64,000 nucleotides of DNA from Clostridia bacterium (GCA_900769075.1 CAAGFE010000065.1:26321-90320); one strand, 5' to 3'. Shown: positions 25,923 through 33,033, numbered from the stretch's first letter. Notes: a model not told the origin generated them from the sequence alone. Numbers and translations are program-made.

Positions 25923-26684
25923 TCAGAGCCGGAGGAGGATTTCCGCCAGCGCCTCCCAGTCCGCCCCCTCAAATTCAAAATGTCTCGCGCCTGGTGCATC
26001 CCCGGGCAGCATCCCTTTCCGGGCCTCCGCCTGATGGGAGGGCGTCAGGCTGGTGTGCATGTACAGTGTGGACAGCCCCGCTGCCTTGGCGCCGGCAATG
26101 TCGGTTTCCCGGTCGTTGCCGATCATCAGGCAGTGGGCCGGATCCAGCTTTTCCCCGTCCAGCAGGGCCCGGAAGAAGCGCAGATCCGGCTTCCTGCATT
26201 GGAAATCGGAGGAGAGATAGATGGCGTCAAACCGCTTGTCCAGCCCCAGCAGCCGAAGCTCGAAGGCCGTGAAGCTGCGCTGGGCATTGCTCAGCAGCCA
26301 CAGGCGATAGCCGTGCGCCCGCAGTCGGTCAAAGGCTTCAAGCACGCCGTCATACAGGCGGATGTACTCCGTGGCGGCAACGCGGAAAACCTGGGCGGCG
26401 TGGAAGCCCAGCGCCTCGGCATCTGCCGTCACGCCCTTTGCCCTGAACAGCTCCGCCAGGACCTGTTCGATGGGGATATCCGGGAAAACCTCGTAGCTCT
26501 GCCCGGCGGTGGACTCCCGCTTGGCCATCACCGACTCGAAGTCGGCTTTCAGCGTGCGGCCGGTGTAAGCGGCGCCGTAATAACCAAAATACAGGGCGGT
26601 CTTTTCCCAGACGGTATCGTTTTCATCCGTGTGGATGTCCACCAGCGTCCCATATAGGTCAAAGACCAGGTCTGTATATTGCAT
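25923..26684 (-). CDS. HAD superfamily hydrolase
   Basis: 253-aa HAD phosphatase with all four motifs: VFDLYGTLVD (nucleophile Asp in DLYGT), LLSNAQ, the Lys of QCRKPD and GNDRETDIAGAKAAG. The helical cap at about residues 20-95 makes it subfamily IA. Similar enzymes remove phosphate from nucleotides or sugars, but the substrate is unknown. The start ATG 26684 is preceded by GGGAGGT and an extended -10 promoter. It may head the minus-strand array that includes the RDD, ABC and nuclease genes, as no clear promoter is visible in the 99-bp GC-rich gap below it. Confidence 0.9.
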   Translation of the reverse strand: MQYTDLVFDLYGTLVDIHTDENDTVWEKTALYFGYYGAAYTGRTLKADFESVMAKRESTAGQSYEVFPDIPIEQVLAELFRAKGVTADAEALGFHAAQVFRVAATEYIRLYDGVLEAFDRLRAHGYRLWLLSNAQRSFTAFELRLLGLDKRFDAIYLSSDFQCRKPDLRFFRALLDGEKLDPAHCLMIGNDRETDIAGAKAAGLSTLYMHTSLTPSHQAEARKGMLPGDAPGARHFEFEGADWEALAEILLRL

Positions 26685-26714
26685 GGATGAACCTCCCAGG
26701 GCGATTTACGTCTT

Positions 26715-26723
26715 ATTATAGCA
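26715..26723 (-). promoter_or_regulatory. Extended -10 promoter for HAD gene
   Basis: TGC-TATAAT on the minus strand (26723-26715), 30 bp upstream of ATG 26684. The -35 region is poor. Confidence 0.55.
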
Positions 26724-26788
26724 CATGAGCCCCGCCGATGTACAGAGGAAAAAAGGCGGGAAAAAAACTTGTTTGCAGCCAAATGCAG

Positions 26789-26817
26789 TAGACAAGTCCG
26801 GGCAAGTATGGTACAAT
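26789..26817 (+). promoter_or_regulatory. Promoter for signal peptidase gene
   Basis: TAGACA (26789-26794), a 17-bp spacer and extended TGG-TACAAT (26812-26817). Confidence 0.7.
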
Positions 26818-26874
26818 GTGACCGTTATTTCGCACGGAATAATGAGACTTGCTGGAAGAGTTGAGGGAACTGCA

Positions 26875-27540
26875 ATGAAAAGGTTGGTCAAGGTATGGAA
26901 TGTCATCAGCACGCTGCTGGTTGTCGTTCTGGTGGTGTTGGCGGTGCTGCTGGTGGGCGTGCGCGTCTGCGGTCTGAAGCCCCTGTATGTGATGTCCGGG
27001 TCGATGGAACCTGCCTTCCATGTGGGCTCGCTGATCTTCGTGCAAAAGACCGATCCTGCGGATATCCAGGTGGGCGATCCGATCACCTACACCATCAATG
27101 AGGACGGCGATTATTCCACCCACCGCGTGGTTGATATCGCCACTTTTGACACCGGCACCCGCCAGGTGATGGACGAGAACGGTCAGCCCGTGGTGGACGA
27201 AAAGGGCGATTTCGTATACGAGGAATACCCCCTGGACGAAACCTGCTACTACTTCTACACCAAGGGCGATGCGAACAACGCGTCCGACGGTTCCCCTGTG
27301 TACTGGAAGAATGTGGTGGGCAAGCCCCGCATGACCATCCCTTACTTGGGCTATCTGGCCCATTGGCTCCAGACCCCCAAGGGCCGGATCATGGGCATTT
27401 CCATTGCGCTGGTCATCATCATTCTCACCTTCCTGCCCGACCTGCTCAAGTGGGTTGACGAGGGCGACAAGAAGAAGGGCGAGAAGGCGAAGGAAGCTGC
27501 CGCGGACGAGCAGCCTGCGCAGACCGATCAGAACTCCTGA
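26875..27540 (+). CDS. Signal peptidase I, SipW (Ser-His, ER-type)
   Basis: 221-aa type I signal peptidase of the archaeal/ER class. The N-terminal helix (about 10-30) is followed by the catalytic Ser in VMSGSMEPAF (S43). The general base position is STHRVVDI, with His (H83) where bacterial LepB enzymes have Lys. A C-terminal helix (about 166-187) and a charged, Lys/Ala-rich tail complete it. SipW in Bacillus processes TasA-type biofilm fibre proteins, but none is seen nearby, so its clients are unknown. The start is ATG 26875 after gaggg; longer in-frame starts lie upstream of the promoter. Confidence 0.88.
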   Translation: MKRLVKVWNVISTLLVVVLVVLAVLLVGVRVCGLKPLYVMSGSMEPAFHVGSLIFVQKTDPADIQVGDPITYTINEDGDYSTHRVVDIATFDTGTRQVMDENGQPVVDEKGDFVYEEYPLDETCYYFYTKGDANNASDGSPVYWKNVVGKPRMTIPYLGYLAHWLQTPKGRIMGISIALVIIILTFLPDLLKWVDEGDKKKGEKAKEAAADEQPAQTDQNS

Positions 27541-27551
27541 TGCGATCGCAT

Positions 27552-27583
27552 CCCGGGCGGAGCAATCTGTCCGGGCCTTTTTG
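27552..27583 (+). terminator. Rho-independent terminator after signal peptidase gene
   Basis: CCCGGGCGGA pairs with TCTGTCCGGG (two G-U pairs) around GCAA, then CCTTTTTG. Confidence 0.9.
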
Positions 27584-27628
27584 TATCCGGATGAAGCAAA
27601 ATCTGAGGGACGTTTTGCATGATTTGCA

Positions 27629-27658
27629 TTGTGAAGGGGCGGTGTGCCATGGTATAAT
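27629..27658 (+). promoter_or_regulatory. Extended -10 promoter for GH10 gene
   Basis: TTGTGA (27629-27634), an 18-bp spacer and TGG-TATAAT (27653-27658), 34 bp before ATG 27693. Confidence 0.7.
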
Positions 27659-27692
27659 GCAGCCAATGCTTTGTTCATATGGAGGAAGAGAC

Positions 27693-28913
27693 ATGGATCG
27701 TTTTGCACACCGCAGGTCTGCCTGCACGCTGACCTTTTTGGACCGGCAGGGGAAGCCCATGCCCGGGCGCAGGGTGCATGCCCAGCAGACCAAACATGCA
27801 TTTCAATTCGGCTGCAACATCTTCTGGCTGACCGGCCTGTTTGATGCCAGGGTGCCTCCTGAGCGAAAGGCGTATCTGCGGCGCCTGTGGGAATCCTGGT
27901 CCGCCCTGTTCAACTTTGGCACGCTGCCCTTTTACCAGGGGCAGTATGAGCCAAGGGAGGGCGTGACCCGCGAAGAAGTCCTTCTGCAGACCGCGAAATT
28001 CCTGGATGAGCATGGCGTGGCGATGAAGGGCCATCCGCTGTGCTGGCATACCGTGTCCGCCAAGTGGCTGCTGGCCAAAACGGACGATGAGGTGCTGGAG
28101 AACCAACTCAGCCGCATCCGCCGGGAGATCGGCGCGTTCAAGGGGTATATCCACATGTGGGACGTGATCAACGAAGTGGTCATCATGCCCATCTTTACCG
28201 CGGAGGAGAACGCGATCACCCGCCTGTGCGCCAAAATGGGCCGCGTGGAGCTGGTGAAGGCGGTGTTCGATATGGCCCGCAGGACGGATCCCGGCGCGAC
28301 GCTGCTGCTCAATGATTTCAACACCAGCGACAAGTACAAGGCGCTCATCTCCGATTGCCTGGCCGCGGGTGCGGACATTGACGTGATCGGCATCCAGTCC
28401 CACCAGCATCAGGGGTTCTGGGGGGTGGAAAAGCTGCAGGAGGTGCTCGCCCGGTTTGAAACCTTCGGCAAGCCCATCCATTTCACCGAGAATACCTTCG
28501 TTTCAGGCGATCTGATGCCTGCCCACATCGTTGATCTTAACGACTGGCGGGTGCCCGAGTGGCCGACCACCCCGGCAGGCGAGGATCGTCAGGCGAGGGA
28601 TTTCCTGACCATGCTGGACGAGCTGTTCGCCCATCCCCGGGTGGAGGCTTTCACCAACTGGGATTTCTGCGATGGCGCCTGGCTGGGCGCGCCGGCAGGG
28701 CTGGTTCGCCTGGACGGCAGCCATAAGCCTGCCTACGACGCCCTCAAGCAGCGCATCTGGCAGGATTGGCGCACCGATGTGACCCTCATGACGGACGAAA
28801 ACGGTCAATGTACCCTGGAGGGCTTCCGCGGAGATTACATGCTCTTTGTTGATGACGATAAGACGACCTTCACCCTGGATCAAGCCAATACCAGCCAGAC
28901 CATCCGGTTCTGA
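27693..28913 (+). CDS. Endo-1,4-beta-xylanase, glycoside hydrolase family 10, intracellular
   Basis: 406-aa GH10 enzyme that cuts internal beta-1,4 xylan or xylo-oligosaccharide bonds with retention. The catalytic acid/base is Glu161 in WDVINEVV and the nucleophile is Glu266 in IHFTENTF. Substrate-subsite motifs KGHPLCWHT and SHQHQGFW are present. There is no signal peptide and no carbohydrate-binding module, so it probably acts in the cytoplasm on imported xylo-oligosaccharides, like the intracellular GH43 enzyme at 38095-39576. A small C-terminal segment of about 45 residues resembles a beta-sandwich add-on. It has its own promoter and terminator. Confidence 0.92.
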   Translation: MDRFAHRRSACTLTFLDRQGKPMPGRRVHAQQTKHAFQFGCNIFWLTGLFDARVPPERKAYLRRLWESWSALFNFGTLPFYQGQYEPREGVTREEVLLQTAKFLDEHGVAMKGHPLCWHTVSAKWLLAKTDDEVLENQLSRIRREIGAFKGYIHMWDVINEVVIMPIFTAEENAITRLCAKMGRVELVKAVFDMARRTDPGATLLLNDFNTSDKYKALISDCLAAGADIDVIGIQSHQHQGFWGVEKLQEVLARFETFGKPIHFTENTFVSGDLMPAHIVDLNDWRVPEWPTTPAGEDRQARDFLTMLDELFAHPRVEAFTNWDFCDGAWLGAPAGLVRLDGSHKPAYDALKQRIWQDWRTDVTLMTDENGQCTLEGFRGDYMLFVDDDKTTFTLDQANTSQTIRF

Positions 28914-28919
28914 AGTTGG

Positions 28920-28948
28920 GGCTCGGGCAGTTTGTCCGGGCCGTTCTT
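28920..28948 (+). terminator. Terminator after GH10 gene
   Basis: GGCTCGGGCA pairs with TGTCCGGGCC around GTT, followed by GTTCTTGT. The T run is imperfect. Confidence 0.7.
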
Positions 28949-28975
28949 GTGCTGCGGCGACAATTGTGATATGAT
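28947..28975 (+). promoter_or_regulatory. Promoter for dihydrouridine synthase gene
   Basis: TTGTGC (28947-28952), a 17-bp spacer and TATGAT (28970-28975). Confidence 0.65.
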
Positions 28976-29004
28976 GGTGTCATTCTGCACGAAGGAGCAT
29001 CCGC

Positions 29005-29964
29005 ATGGACGTCCGCTTTGCCCCGATGGAGGGCCTGACCGATACGGTTTACCGCCGTACCCACTTTCGCCGCTTCGGCGGGGTGAGCAAATATTACATC
29101 CCCTTTGTCAGCCCGACGCTGCATCATGTGTTCACCCCGAAGGAGCTGCGCGCCATCGGCCCGGAGCACAACGCGGGCATCCAGACGGTGCCCCAGGTGC
29201 TGGCGAAGGATCAGGAGCACTTCCTCTGGGCGGCGGGGGAATTGGCCGACATGGGGTACGAGGAGGTCAACCTGAACATCGGGTGTCCCTCGGGCACGGT
29301 GACGGCGAAGGGGAAGGGCGCGGGCATGCTGCGTTCGCCCGAAACGCTGGTAGCCTTCCTGGATGAGGTCTGCGCCCGTACGCCCGTTGCGCTCTCGGTC
29401 AAAACCCGCATCGGCTTTGATTCGCCGGACGAATGGCCCGCCATCCTGGAGGTGCTTGCCCGGTATCCGCTCAAGGAGATCATCGTCCATCCGCGCACCC
29501 GCCAGGGATTCTACAAGGCCGGTACGCTCTGCCCGGAAGCATTCCGCTTGGCCCATACGTTCCGTCTGCCATTGGTGTACAACGGCGATCTGTTCACTGC
29601 GGCAGATTGCGGGGCGCTGCAGGCGGCGTTCACTGACACGCCCGTGATGCTGGGCCGCGGCCTGATCTGCAACCCTGCCCTGGCCCGGGAAGCGAGCGGC
29701 GGCCCACCGCTGAACCTTCCCGAATTGCGGGCGTTTCATGACGACCTGTGGGCGGCCTACCGCAGCGACCGACCGCTGGAGCAGGCGCACAGCCGCATGC
29801 GGGAAGTGATGATCTACATGTCCTGCTGCTTTGCGGATGCGGACAAGGCCGCGAAGAATGTCCGCAAGTCGAACCCGAAGAATTACGATGCGATGGTGGA
29901 TTGCCTGTTTGCGCATGCGCTGGCGAATCCGCCCTGCTTTTCCCAGCAGGGGATCGGAATGTAA
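29005..29964 (+). CDS. tRNA-dihydrouridine synthase family protein
   Basis: 319-aa FMN-dependent Dus-type enzyme that reduces uridines in the tRNA D-loop. The signature LNIGCPSGTVTAKGKGAGML (catalytic Cys in GCPS), the opening APMEGLTDTVYR and the FMN-phosphate region NGDLFTAAD and MLGRGLICNP are all present. It stands alone between its own promoter and a strong terminator. The exact uridine position modified cannot be told from sequence. Confidence 0.92.
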   Translation: MDVRFAPMEGLTDTVYRRTHFRRFGGVSKYYIPFVSPTLHHVFTPKELRAIGPEHNAGIQTVPQVLAKDQEHFLWAAGELADMGYEEVNLNIGCPSGTVTAKGKGAGMLRSPETLVAFLDEVCARTPVALSVKTRIGFDSPDEWPAILEVLARYPLKEIIVHPRTRQGFYKAGTLCPEAFRLAHTFRLPLVYNGDLFTAADCGALQAAFTDTPVMLGRGLICNPALAREASGGPPLNLPELRAFHDDLWAAYRSDRPLEQAHSRMREVMIYMSCCFADADKAAKNVRKSNPKNYDAMVDCLFAHALANPPCFSQQGIGM

Positions 29965-29968
29965 CATA

Positions 29969-30014
29969 AAGCAGGCACCCGGCAATGTCATTGCTGCCCG
30001 GTGCCTGCTTTTTC
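29969..30014 (+). terminator. Long Rho-independent terminator after dus gene
   Basis: AAGCAGGCACC (29969-29979) pairs with GGTGCCTGCTT (30000-30010), with further pairing inside, then TTTT. It stops 5 bp after the stop codon of the gene. Confidence 0.92.
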
Positions 30015-30144
30015 GTTCAGGAAAGAACTGGGAAAAGTGGCGGAAGGATGTCAAAACTGTTCCCGAAGCCTGCTGTGTCGGGCAGGACGGCAAGACGTTC
30101 AACTGGAATCCCATGCTCGACGGAGCCAAGCGGAATCAAACGAA

Positions 30145-30182
30145 AAAACCACGCTGCATCGTAACAAATACAGCGTGGTTTT
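30145..30182 (-). terminator. Displaced terminator of tRNA-Ser(GGA)
   Basis: On the minus strand AAAACCACGCTG pairs with CAGCGTGGTTTT and a T6 run follows. It starts immediately after the CCA of the 68-bp tRNA fragment. It was most likely the terminator of the intact tRNA-Ser gene before the mobile element inserted between them. Confidence 0.8.
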
Positions 30183-30249
30183 GGCGCAGAGTCTGGGATT
30201 TGAACCCAGGGTGGGGTATCAGCCCACACACGATTTCCAGTCGTGCGCC
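30182..30249 (-). repeat. attachment-site repeat (left), 68-bp tRNA-Ser 3' fragment
   Basis: Identical to 32943-33010. It contains the anticodon arm, variable arm, T-arm, acceptor 3' strand and CCA of tRNA-Ser(GGA) but lacks the first 23 nt, so it is not a functional tRNA. Confidence 0.93.
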
Positions 30250-30250
30250 A

Positions 30251-31111
30251 TCAGGCAGAAAAGACCTCACGGGACACGGCGCTGACAGCAGGGAGGTGAT
30301 CCGCGTAAAGGTCAGCCGTGATCTGATAGGAGGCATGCCCAAGAGCACCCTGCAAGACCTTGATGGGGATCCCATCAAGCACAGCAGCCGTCGCAAAGCT
30401 GTGCCTCAAGCCGTGCAGGGTCACACTCGGCAGGCCGAGCCGCTGCAGTAGCGCAGCATGGAGCCGATAGACCTGCCGATGTGACACCGGGCACACCCAC
30501 CCGCCTGTGATGGGGCGAGGGCTCCTGCGCAAAGCCGCCCGCAGCGCCTCCGGCAGCGCCAGAGTGCGCACGCTGGAGGCCGTCTTGCACGGCGATACCC
30601 TGTCCTCCCCCGGTAGCCTCTGCCCCAGGACAGAGAGCGTGCCGGCAGCCAGATCGACAGCGGCCCATGTGACGCCGAGCGCCTCTGATCGACGCAGCCC
30701 AATAGCCATCATGGCAAGGGCCAGAGTCTCCGTGTCAGCGCAAGCCGCAGCGAAGTATGCCCTTAGCTGGCCCTGCGTAAGCACAGAGGCCCGCCGAGCC
30801 TTATGCTTGATCACGGGTAGCAGGTCAGGGTCAGAGAGGCTCTGAGGGGCCAGCCCGGCCTTGCTCGCGAGCCTGAGCGCCTGCATCAGCATCACGCGAT
30901 CAAGCTGAGCAGCCCTAGGGTGCTGCTGCGCCACCTGGAGCAGCCACCGCCGTAAGTCAAAGACGGTCACTGCCTCCAGGGGCATAGCGGCGAGGGGGGA
31001 AAGGAAAAAAGCCCTCACACTACGAGTATAGCACGCTTTTGTGCTTTCCGCAAGGTCAGCCGGGGCCACATATAGCTCAAGCCAGGTCTGGAGCCACACA
31101 CCAATCGTCAT
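30251..31111 (-). CDS. Tyrosine-type site-specific integrase
   Basis: 286-aa phage-type integrase. An N-terminal SAM-like core-binding domain (about 1-95) is followed by a catalytic domain with the conserved Arg (GLRRSEALGV), HGLRHSFAT (HxxR), LGHAS and a Tyr nucleophile in TADLYADHL. The stop codon lies 1 bp from the left attachment repeat. ATG 31111 has GGAGGTG 8 nt upstream. A longer in-frame extension upstream is low-complexity and overlaps the divergent gene, so it was rejected. It catalyses integration and probably excision at the tRNA-Ser gene. No excisionase was recognised unless one of the small genes serves. Confidence 0.93.
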   Translation of the reverse strand: MTIGVWLQTWLELYVAPADLAESTKACYTRSVRAFFLSPLAAMPLEAVTVFDLRRWLLQVAQQHPRAAQLDRVMLMQALRLASKAGLAPQSLSDPDLLPVIKHKARRASVLTQGQLRAYFAAACADTETLALAMMAIGLRRSEALGVTWAAVDLAAGTLSVLGQRLPGEDRVSPCKTASSVRTLALPEALRAALRRSPRPITGGWVCPVSHRQVYRLHAALLQRLGLPSVTLHGLRHSFATAAVLDGIPIKVLQGALGHASYQITADLYADHLPAVSAVSREVFSA

Positions 31112-31153
31112 GCTTTCGCACCTCCACACACCTATGTGAGAGGAGTATACACC

Positions 31154-31540
31154 ATGACCACTACGAACGAAAAGAGAACAACAACAACCACCAACACCAC
31201 CACCAGCGCCAGCAGCAGTAGTAGTACTACTCACACGCGCACGCGCGCGTACGCGCGCGAGGCAAGCGAGGATCACGCCAGGCAGGTAGAGCTCAATGTG
31301 CAGGTCGAAGATCTGCGCAGCCTATACGCGCAAGCCATAGGAGCCCCTATGTCACCTATGATAGCTAAGGAGCTGCGACACGAGCTTGAAGCGGGAACGC
31401 CGTATATCTACTACCACTACGCGCTATGGCAGACGGCCTACGCACCGAGACCCTCCTGGAGGTACACCCTGGCTATCGTAAGACGCCTAAAGTGCCAAGA
31501 GGTATCGGAAAAAGATCTGCAGCTGATCTTATCGCTCTGA
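31154..31540 (+). CDS. Element protein with low-complexity N-terminus, possible DnaD-like fold
   Basis: 128-aa protein. Residues 1-36 are almost only Thr, Ser, Asn, Ala and Arg, from triplet-like and alternating GC DNA. The remaining 90 residues are ordinary and end PSWRYTLAIVRRLKCQEV-SEKDL. This W-R-Y ... I-x-R-x-L pattern faintly resembles the C-terminal DnaD-like domain found in phage and plasmid replication proteins. The resemblance is weak and was judged by eye. ATG 31154 is preceded by gaggag. It is divergent from the integrase with only 42 bp between the starts. Confidence 0.6.
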   Translation: MTTTNEKRTTTTTNTTTSASSSSSTTHTRTRAYAREASEDHARQVELNVQVEDLRSLYAQAIGAPMSPMIAKELRHELEAGTPYIYYHYALWQTAYAPRPSWRYTLAIVRRLKCQEVSEKDLQLILSL

Positions 31541-31543
31541 ATC

Positions 31544-31575
31544 TACTCTAAAGATCTTTATAGTACTTTAGAGTA
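31544..31575. repeat. Perfect 10-bp inverted repeat between element genes
   Basis: TACTCTAAAG (31544-31553) and CTTTAGAGTA (31566-31575) with a 12-bp AT-rich spacer, just after one gene's stop and before the ribosome site of the next. Could be an operator or a translation-control hairpin; there is no T run. Confidence 0.55.
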
Positions 31576-31596
31576 ACCATGAAAGGAGGTGATACC

Positions 31597-31821
31597 ATGG
31601 AAAAGACGGGATACATTCAGCGCCGCCACCTCGATGAGCAGCTAAAAGCTGCCATCGAAGAGGCAGCTCGAGCCGTGATCCCAGGCGAGTCCCCCGGCTA
31701 CGAGATCGGCAAGGCGCTGGGCTACTCCGATGGCCTCAAAGCCGCGCGAGAGATGCTTACAGCCCTGGACGATGAGCCGAAGCCGGAGCAGCCCAGGACA
31801 TGGCACCACGCGCCGAGGTAA
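31597..31821 (+). CDS. Small element protein, unknown function
   Basis: 74-aa protein with a helical, charged composition (EKTGYIQRRHLDEQLKAAIE, then GKALGYSDGLKAAREMLTAL). No family was recognised. ATG 31597 follows a near-perfect ribosome site AAGGAGGTGAT, so high expression is likely. ATG 31579 overlaps that site and was rejected. It could be a phage-like accessory or regulatory protein. Confidence 0.65.
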   Translation: MEKTGYIQRRHLDEQLKAAIEEAARAVIPGESPGYEIGKALGYSDGLKAAREMLTALDDEPKPEQPRTWHHAPR

Positions 31822-32478
31822 GCGCCACCACCGCCGGGGCGCGTGGGGCGGGTGCGGTCGTGGAGGCCATCTCTTCAAGCCCGCAAGGGGCGCAAAACTT
31901 GATGTTTTACGAAAAGATAGCCGCCCGGCCCGCCCAGTGCGCGGGCCCTGGGCGTCAATCTCAGGCCCCCCCATAAAGGGGGGGTTTCGCAAAACACGGA
32001 GTTTTGCGAAGAGATGACCGAGCAGCTCCAAGGCCGCCCCACACAGCCCCGGCTACAGTCCTGGCGGAGCCTCCGCGCCTGGCATCCCTACCGGGCCGAG
32101 AGCGGCCCGACGGTCTGCCTGATCGGCGCTCCGCCACCGCCCACACTTGGGCGCTCCTCCTTGCCGCTTTATAGCGTACTGCCGGGCAGGCCCGGCAGAC
32201 GCGATCTGGTCGCACCAGCGCCCCCATGAGGCACGGCTCAGAGTGCCCGCGCGGAGCTTCTCGCGGCCCTGCACCACACACCGTAGCGCCCTGGGCCGCT
32301 CTGCTCCTGCGGGCACCCTCGCCTGTGTGATGGAGGAGGAAAAGGCGCGGCCTGCGGGCCGCGCGGCTGGGTAAGGAAGGGTGAAACCCGCCCCGGGTAA
32401 ACCCGGGGGCCGGGATCCCCGGCAGGAAGAGAACCTTTGTTCCCATTTTTTTCCACATATCTACAAGGAGGGATAGCC
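31822..32478. other. Hairpin-rich GC-dense non-coding block of the element
   Basis: About 650 bp with no convincing gene on either strand. The left part holds three strong hairpins in a row: GCCCGGCCCGC with GCGGGCC..GGGC (31923-31953), CCCCCCC/GGGGGGG around ATAAA (31966-31984) and TTCGCAAAAC/GTTTTGCGAA (31986-32010). The right part holds CCCCGGG/CCCGGGG around TAAA (32391-32408) and GCCGGG/CCCGGC (32409-32423). Open frames here are Arg/Pro/Gly-rich artefacts of GC content. Candidates are a replication or packaging origin, a transfer origin or a structured RNA. Confidence 0.6.
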
Positions 32479-32847
32479 ATGAAGATCAAAGTGCCTCAGC
32501 CGCCACGCCATGGGCCAGGGCTGCACACCATCGAGCAAAAGGGACTCACCTGCACCCATATCTGGGCCTTGGACAAGGTCGGTGCAGACCGCTGTGAGAC
32601 CCTTTACGCGACAGCAGCCGCCATCGCGCAGCAGAGGGGAGTCTCACGTGCCACAGCATACCGGATCATAGCCCGCAGCGCCCACAGATACTGGTATGTG
32701 GACATGAGCCAGGACCCCGCCCGGGTGTGGTCGGTGCTGCCCATGGAGGCGGTGAGGGCCTACCAGCCCGGGCCGCAGGGAAACCCCGGCTTCCACAGCG
32801 GAATCTACCAGCAGGATATCGCACGCCGCCGCAAGAAAAGGGCTTGA
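32479..32847 (+). CDS. Element HTH-containing DNA-binding protein (putative)
   Basis: 122-aa basic protein with a helix-turn-helix-like segment AAAIAQQRGVSRATAYRII at residues about 40-60 and a Lys/Arg-rich C-terminus (ARRRKKRA). It was not recognised as a named family. It could be the element's regulator or excisionase. ATG 32479 follows aaggaggg. It is preceded by the hairpin block and followed by a perfect-consensus promoter. Confidence 0.7.
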   Translation: MKIKVPQPPRHGPGLHTIEQKGLTCTHIWALDKVGADRCETLYATAAAIAQQRGVSRATAYRIIARSAHRYWYVDMSQDPARVWSVLPMEAVRAYQPGPQGNPGFHSGIYQQDIARRRKKRA

Positions 32848-32872
32848 CATTATACCAACTTGAGACTATAAT
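32844..32872 (+). promoter_or_regulatory. Perfect-consensus sigma-A promoter facing the tRNA gene
   Basis: TTGACA (32844-32849), exactly 17 bp, TATAAT (32867-32872). No gene with a ribosome site starts downstream. Transcripts would run through the 32891-32916 hairpin and then antisense to tRNA-Ser, or, in the excised circle, across the attachment site and antisense to the integrase. Confidence 0.85.
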
Positions 32873-32890
32873 GAAAAAAGGTGCAAAAGA

Positions 32891-32916
32891 CCCCGCGGAG
32901 CACCACCTCCGCGGGG
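32891..32916 (-). terminator. Replacement terminator next to tRNA-Ser (hairpin)
   Basis: Perfect 10-bp stem CCCCGCGGAG/CTCCGCGGGG with loop CACCAC. On the minus strand it is followed by TCTTTTG, so it can end transcription of tRNA-Ser in place of the displaced terminator. It could also stop the plus-strand transcript from 32844. Confidence 0.65.
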
Positions 32917-32942
32917 ACGAACGAAAAGGTGACAACGCCACC

Positions 32943-33010
32943 TGGCGCAGAGTCTGGGATTTGAACCCAGGGTGGGGTATCAGCCCACACACGATTTCCA
33001 GTCGTGCGCC
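32943..33010 (-). repeat. attachment-site repeat (right), inside intact tRNA-Ser
   Basis: 68 bp identical to 30182-30249, reaching from the CCA end to the D-stem of the tRNA. Confidence 0.93.
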
Positions 33011-33033
33011 TTAGACCACTCAGCCAACTCTGC
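32943..33033 (-). tRNA. tRNA-Ser (anticodon GGA)
   Basis: Complete 91-nt serine tRNA with encoded CCA. Acceptor GCAGAGT/ACTCTGC, discriminator G, anticodon loop CTGGAAA (anticodon GGA, reads UCC/UCU), long class II variable arm and a standard T-arm GGTTCAAATCC. It is the insertion site of the mobile element, which re-forms its 3' part. Confidence 0.97.

Larger units (their letters stand above)
30182..33010. mobile_element. Small integrative element inserted in tRNA-Ser(GGA)
   Basis: Two identical 68-bp copies (30182-30249 and 32943-33010) of nt 24-91 of tRNA-Ser(GGA) flank a 2.7-kb segment. The segment carries a tyrosine integrase reading towards the left copy, three short plus-strand genes, a hairpin-rich non-coding block and an outward promoter. 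The tRNA is intact only at the right, its original terminator lies beyond the left copy, and a new hairpin lies next to the intact tRNA. All this fits site-specific integration. No capsid, relaxase or clear replication gene is visible, so it probably depends on a helper for transfer. Confidence 0.88.

Noticed and set aside
29969..30144. Possible gene remnant between dus and the element
   Set aside because: Short open stretches without start, ribosome site or recognised domain; the left part is the dus terminator.
30182..30249. Second tRNA-Ser gene at the left end of the element
   Set aside because: Lacks the first 23 nt including the 5' acceptor strand; it is the attachment-site fragment.
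31961..32458. 165-codon minus-strand open frame in the element
   Set aside because: Arg/Ala/Gly/Pro-rich with hairpins inside and no ribosome site; read as non-coding block instead.
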